In this document: positions 53,932-61,999 of the stretch, piece after piece
How positions within the stretch are numbered: the stretch's first letter is position 1
Layout: every line of letters begins with the position of its first letter
Assembly: GCF_009735645.1 (NCBI RefSeq)
Contig: NZ_CP032550.1
Location: 62,001-126,000, forward strand
Direction: 5' to 3'
Source of the DNA: Microbacterium oryzae
GTDB taxonomy: Bacteria; Actinomycetota; Actinomycetes; Actinomycetales; Microbacteriaceae
DNA: 64,000 nucleotides
Notes under the pieces: model-generated
What the model saw: the letters and a program-made list of their open reading frames with translations, nothing else
Told to the model about the DNA's origin: nothing
Databases searched by the model: none
Program-made: the position numbers and the translations under genes

Positions 53932-55637
53932 CCGTCTCGCGCCGCGCGCTCGCCGCAGCCGTCCTCGCCCTGGGGCTCGTCCTCGCCGGCTGCTCAGGGC
54001 TGCCGCAGAGCGGTCCGGTGTCGGTCGGCAACGCGCCGGGCGACGTCGTCGACGAGGTGACCGGCGGCAGCTACGACGCCGAGGAGCCGCGCCCCGGCGA
54101 CTCCCCGGAGGACATCGTCGACGGGTTCCTCCGCGCCTCGATCTCGCCGGAGCAGAACTGGGAGACCGCGCGCCACTACCTCGCCGATGAGATCGCCGAG
54201 ACCTGGCAGCCGGCGGAGAGCGTGACGATCGACGCGACCGACGACCGCGAGATCACCGAGATCGCCGCATCCGGCGGGGTCGCGACGGTCACCGCCGACG
54301 TGCAGGGGGAGGCGGTCCTCGATGGCGACGGCCGCTACCGCGTCGCGAGCGACGGCACGACCTCGCTGGCGTTCGAGCTCGCGAAGGACGACGAGGGCGA
54401 GTGGCGCATCGTCACGGCACCGGATGGGATCGTGCTGGACGGGCAGTTCTTCTCGGAGCTCTACAGCGCACACGACCTGTACTACTTCGACGCGACGTGG
54501 ACGCACCTCGTGCCCGACCGCCGCTGGTTTCTCACCCGCCAGAACGCGCGCACGCGCATCGTGCAGGAGCTCGTGGACGGCGCGCCCAGCGAGTGGCTCG
54601 CGCGCGGCGTGCAGACCGCGTTCGGCGGGAGCCTGCAGCTCTCGCGCGGCACGGTGCCGGTGGACGCCGACAACGTCGCGCAGATCGAGCTGACCGGCGG
54701 GGCCGGGGCGGACGTCGAGACGCTCGGCCGCATGACCGCGCAGCTGGAGCAGAGCCTCGCCTCGACCGACGTGCGCCGCATCGCCCTCACCGTCGACGGG
54801 GAGGCGAGCGACGCGACGTCGGCGGGTGTGTCGGTGGCCTCCACCCGCGTGGATCCGCGCCCGCTGGTGCTCACCGACGACGGCTTCGGGTATCTCGCCG
54901 GCGGGGAGATCACCTCGGTCGGCGGCATGTCGGATGTCCTCGCGGACTTCCCCGAGGACATCGCCTCCATCGCGGTGTCGGCGGACCGGCAGGTGGCCGC
55001 GATCGGCCTCGCCGACGGGGGAGCGATGCGCGTCACGGCCGACGATCGGCCGTCCGCGATCGACACCGGCGGTCGGGTGGCGGCGCCGTCGCTCGACGCC
55101 TACGGGTTCATCTGGACGGTGCGGCCGGACGATCCGCGCACGCTGACCGCGTGGAGCCCGGACCTCACCGCGCGCCGCATGGCCGGCGAGTGGGCGGACG
55201 TGTCGCGGGTGAAAGCGGCCGAGGTCTCGCGCGACGGATCGCGGATCGCGGCGATCGTCACGATCGGCGAGCAGCAGTGGGTCGTCGTCGCGGCCATCGA
55301 GCGCGACCCGGATGGCACGCCGCTGTCGGTCGGCCCGCCGCGGCGCATCGCGCAGCTGCGGATGGCCGGGATCGACCTCGCCTGGATCGACGACATCACG
55401 GTGGGCATCGCCGCCGGCGGAAGCGACAGCGCGCAGGTCATCCAGCAGCCCATCGGCGCGCCCGCGCGCAGCGTCGCGGCGCCGCTCGCCGTGGTGACGA
55501 TCGGCGCCGGCGACCAGGAATCGCCGGTGCGGCTGCTGACCGACGACGGCGCCCTGCTCACCCTGCGCGGGACCATCCCCACGCAGTCCGCGAGCGACGT
55601 GCGGGTGCTCGCCACCCAGCTGGGGCAGCCGGAGTAG
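53928..55637 (+). CDS. lpqB: Lipoprotein LpqB
   Basis: 569-residue secreted lipoprotein. The signal peptide ends in a lipobox LVLAGC with lipidated Cys22 followed by SGLPQSGPV. The mature part has a GerMN-like region (about 60-300: FLRASISPEQNWETARHYL) and a C-terminal beta-propeller-like half. LpqB interacts with the MtrB sensor in mycobacteria and affects MtrA phosphorylation. ATG 53928 overlaps the mtrB stop (ATGA). Strictly conserved gene order. Confidence 0.95.
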   Translation: MTVSRRALAAAVLALGLVLAGCSGLPQSGPVSVGNAPGDVVDEVTGGSYDAEEPRPGDSPEDIVDGFLRASISPEQNWETARHYLADEIAETWQPAESVTIDATDDREITEIAASGGVATVTADVQGEAVLDGDGRYRVASDGTTSLAFELAKDDEGEWRIVTAPDGIVLDGQFFSELYSAHDLYYFDATWTHLVPDRRWFLTRQNARTRIVQELVDGAPSEWLARGVQTAFGGSLQLSRGTVPVDADNVAQIELTGGAGADVETLGRMTAQLEQSLASTDVRRIALTVDGEASDATSAGVSVASTRVDPRPLVLTDDGFGYLAGGEITSVGGMSDVLADFPEDIASIAVSADRQVAAIGLADGGAMRVTADDRPSAIDTGGRVAAPSLDAYGFIWTVRPDDPRTLTAWSPDLTARRMAGEWADVSRVKAAEVSRDGSRIAAIVTIGEQQWVVVAAIERDPDGTPLSVGPPRRIAQLRMAGIDLAWIDDITVGIAAGGSDSAQVIQQPIGAPARSVAAPLAVVTIGAGDQESPVRLLTDDGALLTLRGTIPTQSASDVRVLATQLGQPE

Positions 55638-55742
55638 GCGCGCTCCGATCGCCGCCTGCACAGGGCGCTGACGCGCGGCGTGGCGCGTCCTCGCGCCTCC
55701 ACAGGCCGTCTCCGGGGAGGCGGGCGCGCCAGAGTGGTCGGC

Positions 55743-56429
55743 ATGACAGCACCTGCCGTGTCCGCCGCACTCCGCGAGGCGGCGGCGCTGCTCCTTCCCG
55801 TCGCCTGCGCGGCGTGCGGGCGGCCGGGGGAGACACTGTGCGGCGCCTGCCGGGCGGTCCTGCATCCGGACCTCCGCCGACGGCGCCTGGACGACGGGCT
55901 CGAGGTCGTCAGCGCTCTGGCGTTCGAGGGGCCCGTAGCGGCGGCGCTCCGCGCCTTCAAGCAGCGCGGCCGCACCGACCTCGCCCGCGCCTTCGCACCG
56001 GCGATGCGCGCGGCGCTCGTGGCGAGCGCCCTGGAGCGCGGGCTGCTCCTCGAGGCGGTGCCGATCCCGCCGTCGGCCGCCGGCTCACGACGTCGCGGCT
56101 ACCGCCCGATCGAGCTGCTGCTGCATCACGCCGGAGTCGCACCGCTGCGCGCCCTGCGGTGGGCGCGGGCGACCGACGACCAGCGCGCGCTCGGGATCGC
56201 CGATCGCGAGCGCAATCTGCGGGGTGCGATGACGGTGAGGGGCGACCCGGCGGGGCGCGCGGTGATCGTCGTGGACGACATCGTGACGACCGGCGCGACC
56301 CTGCGTGAGGCCCGCCGGGCGCTGGCTGCCGCCGGCGCCCAGGTGGTCGGCGCGGTCACGCTGGCCGCCACGCCGCGGGCTCTCCCCGCGCGGACGCCGC
56401 CATCCGAATCGCCGGGAGATAGTTCGTGA
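55743..56429 (+). CDS. ComF-family phosphoribosyltransferase-like protein
   Basis: 228 residues. An N-terminal zinc-ribbon with two CxxC motifs (CAACGRPGETLCGACR), then LAFEGPVAAALRAFKQRGRT, a central SRRRGYRPIELLL and the PRPP-binding loop VIVVDDIVTTGATLREA near 175-190. ComF proteins are linked to DNA uptake and processing, but no other competence genes are present; in Actinobacteria this gene is constant between lpqB and hpf. ATG 55743 lies 106 bases after the lpqB stop; no strong ribosome site. Confidence 0.9.
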   Translation: MTAPAVSAALREAAALLLPVACAACGRPGETLCGACRAVLHPDLRRRRLDDGLEVVSALAFEGPVAAALRAFKQRGRTDLARAFAPAMRAALVASALERGLLLEAVPIPPSAAGSRRRGYRPIELLLHHAGVAPLRALRWARATDDQRALGIADRERNLRGAMTVRGDPAGRAVIVVDDIVTTGATLREARRALAAAGAQVVGAVTLAATPRALPARTPPSESPGDSS

Positions 56430-56518
56430 CACTCGGCGCGGGCGCGGCTACGGTGGGGGACACCAAGGCGACCGAGGGTCCGCCGCTCGCACCGGCCGGA
56501 CCGGATAGGGAGGCAGAG

Positions 56519-57184
56519 ATGGACACGAACATCGTCGGCGTGGGGGTCAGCGTCTCGGATCGATTCCGCACCGTGGTCGAGGAGAAGATCGAGCGGATAG
56601 CCACGTTCGCGCCCCGTGCTCAGCGTCTCGAGGTGAAGGTCACGCATGAAGCGCACCGCGGGGGGCGGATCGAGGAGGACAGCGTCGAGCTGACCATGTT
56701 CTGCAACGGCCCCATCGTGCGGGCCGAGGCCCATGACGCGGACAAGTTCGCCGCGCTCGACATCGCGCTCGAGCGGCTCGCCGAGCAGCTGCGTCGCGCG
56801 AAGGACAAGAAGGTCAGCGGGCGCATGCACCCGCGGAACGCGCGCTTCGCGAAGGAGACCGGCGCGCTCGAGGGCCTCGATGTCGAGCCCGCCGCCGTCG
56901 AGACCCTCCAGGCGGTCGCGACCGGCACCATCCCCGTCGCGACGGAGGATGAGGAGGAGGACGTCTACTCGCCGGTGGTCATCCGGAGCAAGACGTTCGA
57001 CCCGGAGTGGATGACCGTCGAGGAGGCCGTGGATCGGATGGAGCTGGTCGGGCACGACTTCTTCCTCTTCATCAACGCGCGCACCGATCACCCGAGCGTC
57101 GTCTACCGGCGCCGCGGCTGGGACTACGGCGTGATCGCGCTCACCACGCAGGCTCCGCCCGTCGAGGACGCCATGGCGTCCTGA
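56519..57184 (+). CDS. hpf: Long-form ribosome hibernation promoting factor
   Basis: 221 residues. The N-terminal S30AE domain (1-105) begins DTNIVGVGVSVSDRFRTVVE; a linker (about 115-165, acidic, with TEDEEEDVYSPVV) leads to the C-terminal dimerisation domain KTFDPEWMTVEEAVDRMEL and HDFFLFINARTDHPSVVYRR. Long HPF causes 100S ribosome dimers in stationary phase. The ATG has GGGAGGCAGAG before it. Normally followed by secA in Actinobacteria, but here a five-gene block intervenes. A 52-base palindrome follows. Confidence 0.95.
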   Translation: MDTNIVGVGVSVSDRFRTVVEEKIERIATFAPRAQRLEVKVTHEAHRGGRIEEDSVELTMFCNGPIVRAEAHDADKFAALDIALERLAEQLRRAKDKKVSGRMHPRNARFAKETGALEGLDVEPAAVETLQAVATGTIPVATEDEEEDVYSPVVIRSKTFDPEWMTVEEAVDRMELVGHDFFLFINARTDHPSVVYRRRGWDYGVIALTTQAPPVEDAMAS

Positions 57185-57188
57185 CGGA

Positions 57189-57240
57189 CTGACAGACGGA
57201 TGGCCCGGGTCCTCGAGGACCCGGGCCATCCGTCTGTCAG
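57189..57240. terminator. 52-base perfect palindrome, bidirectional terminator
   Basis: The sequence from CTGACAGACGGATGGCCC on the left to its exact reverse complement on the right has no mismatches; 26 bases pair with 26, centred on CTCGAG between 57214 and 57215. As RNA it would make a 24-26 bp hairpin with a minimal loop. It is 4 bases after hpf and 13 bases before the convergent stop at 57254. Confidence 0.88.
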
Positions 57241-57253
57241 CGAGAGGCTGCGC

Positions 57254-58594
57254 TCACTCGAAGATGTCGCCGACGAGGCCGCCGAGGAGCACGCCGCCGA
57301 GAACCGGGCCCAGGAGGCCGCCGCCGAATCCGCCGCCGCCGATCGAGACCGACCGGCCGCGCGGCCCGCCGCCCCATGAGCCCCAGTCGTCGTCGTCGGG
57401 GCGGGAGGAGTCGATGTCGCGCTGCGCGAGCTGCAGCGCCTCCTGCGCGAGCTGAGCCGCGCGGCGCGCGAGCTGCTGCGCGCGCTCTCGGGTGTCCTCC
57501 GCGGTCACGAGGGGCTCCGCGTCGAGCCGCACCCGCTGCGCCTCCGCGTACCGGGTGCGCGCGTCGGCGCCGATCCAGCCGCGGTGCCCGTTGATGAGGC
57601 TGCCCGCGACGGCGATCGCGTGGTCCGCCGCGTCCATGTCGTGTCGGACGTGGGCGACGGATGGCACCGGGTGGGCGGCGCGCTCGCGCGCCTTCGCGAC
57701 GGCCTCGTCGAGCGCGGCGTTGGCCGCGGAGAGCGAGGCGAGGTCGGCGAACGGGTCGGACGGCGTCCCGGGGCCGGGGAGCGCGGCGAGGGCCGCCTCG
57801 AGGTCGGCGATCGCGCGGGCGACCTCCGGATTCTGCGGCCCCTGCCGGGCGACGACGAGATCGCCGCGCGAGTCGGCGACGACCTCGGCCAGCGTCGACT
57901 GCGCGCGCATCGCCTCGATCTCGAAGTCGTCGACGCCGTCGAGGATGGACGCGGCGCGCCGGACGGCCTCGGTCGCGGTCTCGAGGGCGAGGTTCGCCTC
58001 CTCGCTGCGCCGCGCCTCGCGGCGGCGCTGGGAGACATCGGCGGAGTGCAGGGCGAAGTCCAGCAGCTGCTCGGCCTGATCGGCCGTCACGCGCACGCGC
58101 TGGAGCGCCTCGGCGCTGTAGAGCCGCGCGAGCCGCTCGACCGTGGCGCGGGCCTGCGGCAGCCGCTCGCGGAGGCGCTCGGACTCGGCGCGCACCTGCT
58201 CGAGGATCTGCGGCGCCTGGCGCACCCGGGCGATGCGCGCCTGCAGCGCGTCGGTGCGCTCGTCGAGCACGTCCTCCGCCCAGTCGCAGAGCTGGATGAT
58301 GCGCGCGTTGCGCGTGCGCAGCTCCTCCGCCGTATCGGGGATCTCGTCGTGGTTGAGCTGGTGGAGGTGGAACGCCTCCGACATGTGCTCCTTGACCGCG
58401 GCCAGCCCGACGCGGAGGTCCTCCGTCGGAGCCTCGCCGAGCTCGGCGGCGGCGAAGGCGAGCTCGTCGCCGGTCGCGCGGATGCGCTCGTCCGCGGTCA
58501 CCAGCGCCGTGCGCGCGCGTCGGGCGAGATCCGCGTCCGCGGCCTCCTGCTGCTCGCGCTCTTCCCGCCGGCGTCGTCCCCACAAACCTGCCAT
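57254..58594 (-). CDS. Coiled-coil protein with glycine-rich tail, TPM-protein-like without TPM domain
   Basis: 446 residues, almost entirely helical and rich in Ala, Glu, Arg with long coiled coils (for example LEQVRAESERLRERLPQARA). It ends with WGSWGGGPRG and a hydrophobic glycine-rich segment (GGGGFGGGLLGPVLGGVLLG). From memory the helical part and tail resemble the C-terminal half of actinobacterial TPM-domain proteins, but the N-terminal secreted TPM domain and signal peptide are missing; it starts AGLWGRRRREEREQQEA. ATG 58594 lies 7 bases after TAGGAT. A PadR gene is immediately upstream. Function unknown; membrane or envelope stress scaffolding is a guess. Confidence 0.7.
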   Translation of the reverse strand: MAGLWGRRRREEREQQEAADADLARRARTALVTADERIRATGDELAFAAAELGEAPTEDLRVGLAAVKEHMSEAFHLHQLNHDEIPDTAEELRTRNARIIQLCDWAEDVLDERTDALQARIARVRQAPQILEQVRAESERLRERLPQARATVERLARLYSAEALQRVRVTADQAEQLLDFALHSADVSQRRREARRSEEANLALETATEAVRRAASILDGVDDFEIEAMRAQSTLAEVVADSRGDLVVARQGPQNPEVARAIADLEAALAALPGPGTPSDPFADLASLSAANAALDEAVAKARERAAHPVPSVAHVRHDMDAADHAIAVAGSLINGHRGWIGADARTRYAEAQRVRLDAEPLVTAEDTRERAQQLARRAAQLAQEALQLAQRDIDSSRPDDDDWGSWGGGPRGRSVSIGGGGFGGGLLGPVLGGVLLGGLVGDIFE

Positions 58595-58601
58595 GCCTCC
58601 G

Positions 58602-58607
58602 ATCCTA
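58602..58607 (-). promoter_or_regulatory. -10 box for the coiled-coil gene
   Basis: TAGGAT on the minus strand, seven bases before ATG 58594. The spacer happens to contain GGAGG, too close for a leader-based ribosome site if transcription starts at the ATG. Confidence 0.58.
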
Positions 58608-58634
58608 GGTGCACGGCATGCGGTCCGGTCGGTC

Positions 58635-59222
58635 TCAGCCGGCGGCGGCGGCGCGGGCGGGGCGCCCCCGTTTGGGATGGTCGGAGGAGAGCTCGATCGC
58701 GAGCGCCTCCTCGGGGTGCGCGGCGAGACGCTGCCCGGCGTGTGCGAGCCAGCGCGCGTCGGCCTCCGCGGCGAAGCGCTCGGCGTCGGCGATGAGGGAC
58801 CAGACGATCTCCTCCGGGCCGTCCTCGCCCGGGTACGCGGCCTCCCGCAGCGCCGCCAGCCGCGACGCGACGGCATCCTGCTCCACGCGCACCACGGCGG
58901 CGGCGTCGAGCCCGGGCAGCGTGGCGGCCAGGGCCAGCTTCACGGCGAGCGCGTCGCGCTCCGAGGGATCGGTGGGCGCCAGGAGCCACCCGCGCATCTC
59001 CGCGCGCCCGGCCTCCGTGATCTCCCAGTAGACGTGCCCGGCCTCGTCGGCCGCCCCGCGCACGACGAGCCCGTCGCGCTCGAGGCGCTCGAGGGTGTTG
59101 TAGATCTGGCCGACGTTCAGGCGGCGGATGCCTCCGGTGCGGCGGGCGAACTCGGTGCGCAGCTGATAGCCGTAGCACGGACCCTGGTCGAGGATCGCGA
59201 GCAGACCGTGCCGCACCGACAT
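58635..59222 (-). CDS. PadR-family transcriptional regulator
   Basis: 195 residues. The N-terminal winged helix reads VRHGLLAILDQGPCYGYQLR and NVGQIYNTLERLERDGLVVR, with the beta-wing VYWEITEAGRAEMRGWL; the C-terminal helical half is for dimerisation. The ATG at 59222 has an ideal AGGAGG five bases upstream, in contrast to the leaderless neighbours, so an upstream GTG (59228) is not used. PadR proteins commonly repress a neighbouring membrane or efflux gene; the coiled-coil gene 40 bases downstream is a plausible target. Confidence 0.9.
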   Translation of the reverse strand: MSVRHGLLAILDQGPCYGYQLRTEFARRTGGIRRLNVGQIYNTLERLERDGLVVRGAADEAGHVYWEITEAGRAEMRGWLLAPTDPSERDALAVKLALAATLPGLDAAAVVRVEQDAVASRLAALREAAYPGEDGPEEIVWSLIADAERFAAEADARWLAHAGQRLAAHPEEALAIELSSDHPKRGRPARAAAAG

Positions 59223-59382
59223 CCGCACCTCCTCGTCACGGCGCCGGATCGCCGCATCTGCCGTCTCTGTGTCTCCTCGCCGAGCGTACCGACACCTCGG
59301 GCCCGCGGGCGGCAGGCGGGGCGGTCGCCGGGCAATCGTCGCTCCGCTGCCGGATCCGACCCCTGCCTCTCCGGAGCGTGGG

Positions 59383-59388
59383 TAGCAT
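59383..59388 (+). promoter_or_regulatory. -10 box for leaderless metallophosphoesterase mRNA
   Basis: TAGCAT, seven bases before ATG 59396. No Shine-Dalgarno sequence between. Confidence 0.6.
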
Positions 59389-59395
59389 CGCCTCC

Positions 59396-60322
59396 ATGGC
59401 CGGAACGCCGATGACGTCGCGGGAGTCCGAGTACGCGCGATCGAGCCATCTGCTCGTGCATGCGAGCGATCTGCATCTGCGCTCGGATGGCGGGAGCTAC
59501 GGTCTGGACGCCGCGCGCCACCTCCGCCGCATCCTCGCGGAGCTGGAGGGCTCGGGCGCGCGCCCCGATGCGCTGGTGTTCACGGGCGACCTCGCGGACC
59601 GGGGCGAGTCGCAGGTGTACGCGCGGCTGCGCGAGGAGGTGGAGCCGGTCGCCGAGCGGATGGGCGCGCGTGTCGTCTGGGTGATGGGCAACCACGACCA
59701 GCGCGCGCCGTTCCGCCGCGAGCTGCTGGGGGAGCCGGGGGAGGGCCCGGTGGACGCCGTGCACGACCTCGACGGCCTGCGGCTGATCGTGCTCGACACC
59801 ACCGTCCCCGGAGCCCACCACGGCGAGGTCTCGGCCGCCCAGCGCGAGTGGCTGTCGCTGGAGCTGTCCATCCCCGCTCCGCGCGGGACCATCCTCGCCA
59901 TGCACCATCCGCCCATCCCCTGCGTCTTCGATCTCGCGGCCATCGTCGAGCTGCGCGATCAGCGCGCGCTCGCCGACGTGCTGCGGGGAACGGACGTGCG
60001 GGCCATCCTCGCCGGACACCTGCACCTGTCCACGTCCGCGACGTTCGCCGGGATCCCGGTCTCGGTCGCGTCGTCGTCCTGCTACACCCAGGACCCGCGC
60101 GTGGTCGACGGGGGCATGCGCCCGCGCGAGGGCGCGCAGGCGTACAGCCTCGTGCACGTGCACGAGGAGACGATCGTGCACTCCGTGGTGCCGTTCTCCG
60201 ACGCGCCGGCGCTCGAGGCGATCTCAGCGGAGGAGACGGCCCGTCGGCTCGCGGAGGCCGGCGTCGTCATCCCCGAGGGGCGCCGTCAGTCGCGCTCCCA
60301 GGGAGCCGCGACCGGGAAGTAG
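59396..60322 (+). CDS. Calcineurin-like metallophosphoesterase (CpdA-like)
   Basis: 308 residues. The metal-binding motifs are complete: ASDLHLRSD (Asp25, His27), FTGDLADRGE (64-70), MGNHDQR (98-103), MHHPP and GHLHLST. The overall pattern fits class III cyclic-nucleotide phosphodiesterases such as CpdA and Rv0805-like enzymes, so the substrate may be cAMP or another phosphodiester. ATG 59396 is leaderless. The 3' end overlaps the convergent Stealth gene by 37 bases. Confidence 0.9.
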   Translation: MAGTPMTSRESEYARSSHLLVHASDLHLRSDGGSYGLDAARHLRRILAELEGSGARPDALVFTGDLADRGESQVYARLREEVEPVAERMGARVVWVMGNHDQRAPFRRELLGEPGEGPVDAVHDLDGLRLIVLDTTVPGAHHGEVSAAQREWLSLELSIPAPRGTILAMHHPPIPCVFDLAAIVELRDQRALADVLRGTDVRAILAGHLHLSTSATFAGIPVSVASSSCYTQDPRVVDGGMRPREGAQAYSLVHVHEETIVHSVVPFSDAPALEAISAEETARRLAEAGVVIPEGRRQSRSQGAATGK

Positions 60323-61815
60323 GCATCCAGCGTCTCGCGCACGACCTGCTCGCGCAGATCCTCGGGGATCTGCGGCTCGCTGCCGTCGTTGAGGCAGAAC
60401 ATGTCGACGTCGCGCCCCGCGAGGAGCCGGCCCATCCGCGCCGGCGCGTCGCGCTGGGTGGTCTGGATGTACGCGGTGCGCGGCTCGGTCGTCGCCAGGG
60501 CGCGCCCCGTGAAGGCTGCGTAGTAGTGGTAGAGCGAGTTCGTGACCGAGATGTCGCTCGCGCTGCGGAACCGGGCGGCCGCCGTCCGCGCGAACTCCTC
60601 GGGGAACTCGCGCTCCAGCTCGAACATCACGTCGCGGCTGTGCGGGGTCGCGCAGTGCTGGAGGTCGCGCAGGATGACGCGGCCGAAGCGCTCGCGCAGC
60701 AGGTCGCGGTTGACGCGCGCGGCGTTGTCGTGCCCGGAGCGGCTGGGCCGCGCCGGCCCGACGCCGATGCGCACGCCGCTCTCGACGAACTTCGTCACGC
60801 CGCCGGGTGTGAAGAACATGCCGGGGGAGACCGGACGGCCGAAGAACATGTCGTCGTTGGAGTAGAGGAAGTGCTCGGCGATGCCGGGGATGCGGTGGAG
60901 CTGCGCCTCGACGGCGTGCGAATTGTGCGTCGGCAGCACGGCAGGGTCGGCGAAGAACTCCTCGCTGCGCACCACCGTCACGCGCGGGTGCTCGGCCAGC
61001 CACTGCGGGGCGGGGCTGTCGGTGGCGATGAAGATGCGCCGCACCCAGGGCGCGAACATGTGCACGCTCCGCAGCGCGTACCGCAGCTCGTCGAGCTGGC
61101 GGTAGCGCGCGGCGTGCGCGTCGCCCTCGCCGACGACGTACGCGTTCATGCGCTTCGCGCGCTCGCGCTGGAACTCGTTGGAGGATCCGTCCACCCACGA
61201 GAAGACCATGTCGATCTCGAAGTCGATGTCCTGCGGACCGGCATCGAACATGCCCTCGAAGGTGCGCCACGTGCGCCCATGGCGCTCGACGCTCGTGGCG
61301 ACGAGATCGTCGACGGCCATCCGGTGCCGGGTGAGGGCGTTCGGTCGCGGTGCGTGAACGGTGCTGTCCTCCCACCGCCAGAACTCCACGCGCACGCCGT
61401 GCTCGGCGCCGTAGCTCAGGGTGCCGGAGCGCACGACGCGCGGCCGGAACAGCACCGCGACGCCCTTCCGGAACGCGCTGTCGACTCCCGACGCGAGCGG
61501 GACGGCCACACCGCCGCTCTTCTGCGCCGCCGCCCACGGCCCGGAGTCGGCGGCCAGCGCCGCGAGGGCGCGCGGCTTCTCGGCCGCGTCGACCGCGAGG
61601 GCGGGACGGCCGCTGGTGCGACGCACGAGGATCGGCTGGAGGCCGGCGCCCTCGAGGATGTCGGCGAGGGCGAGGAGATCGGCCGTCTGGGCCTCATCCG
61701 GGGTCGCGTCCTCGACGAGATGCGGGATCCCGTCGTGGATGCGGGTCGGGACGCCGGGGCCGTCGGGGCCAGCGGAGTCGGCGGAGCCACCGGAGGGGGT
61801 GCCCAGAAGCGTCAT
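60286..61815 (-). CDS. Stealth-family sugar-phosphate transferase
   Basis: 509 residues. All four Stealth regions are present: FEIDMVFSWVDGSSNEF (CR1, near 196-212), LDELRYALRSVHMFAPWVRR with FIATDSPAPQWL (CR2), HNSHAVEAQLHRIPG then FLYSNDDMFFGRPVSP (CR3), and CATPHSRDVMFELEREFP (CR4). Stealth proteins transfer hexose-1-phosphate units to make phosphoglycan capsules or wall polymers; donors are usually UDP-sugars. ATG 61815 has GAGGTGA ahead. The last 37 bases overlap the metallophosphoesterase gene. The gene stands away from the main polysaccharide locus. Confidence 0.92.
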   Translation of the reverse strand: MTLLGTPSGGSADSAGPDGPGVPTRIHDGIPHLVEDATPDEAQTADLLALADILEGAGLQPILVRRTSGRPALAVDAAEKPRALAALAADSGPWAAAQKSGGVAVPLASGVDSAFRKGVAVLFRPRVVRSGTLSYGAEHGVRVEFWRWEDSTVHAPRPNALTRHRMAVDDLVATSVERHGRTWRTFEGMFDAGPQDIDFEIDMVFSWVDGSSNEFQRERAKRMNAYVVGEGDAHAARYRQLDELRYALRSVHMFAPWVRRIFIATDSPAPQWLAEHPRVTVVRSEEFFADPAVLPTHNSHAVEAQLHRIPGIAEHFLYSNDDMFFGRPVSPGMFFTPGGVTKFVESGVRIGVGPARPSRSGHDNAARVNRDLLRERFGRVILRDLQHCATPHSRDVMFELEREFPEEFARTAAARFRSASDISVTNSLYHYYAAFTGRALATTEPRTAYIQTTQRDAPARMGRLLAGRDVDMFCLNDGSEPQIPEDLREQVVRETLDAYFPVAAPWERD

Positions 61816-61836
61816 CAATCACCTCGGATCTGCATA

Positions 61837-61873
61837 CGGCGAAGCCGTCGGAACGGAAGAAGCGGCTTCGCCG
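61837..61873. repeat. Inverted repeat upstream of the Stealth gene
   Basis: CGGCGAAGCCG (61837-61847) and its exact complement CGGCTTCGCCG (61863-61873) flank 15 bases. It is 22 bases ahead of the Stealth start codon, so it could lie in the leader as a hairpin or be an operator. Confidence 0.5.
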
Positions 61874-61987
61874 ACCGACGGTCTGTCCGGAGGGACTGCG
61901 TCATCGGGCGGGCGACTCCTGTGCAGAGTGTAACGCCGGGCGATGTGCGTCGGCGCCCCGGCAGCCGGAGAAGGGGCGACTGCGCCG

Positions 61988-61993
61988 TAGAGT
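61988..61993 (+). promoter_or_regulatory. -10 box for leaderless gene at 62000
   Basis: TAGAGT, six bases before ATG 62000, no ribosome site. Confidence 0.62.
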
Positions 61994-61999
61994 CTCAGC

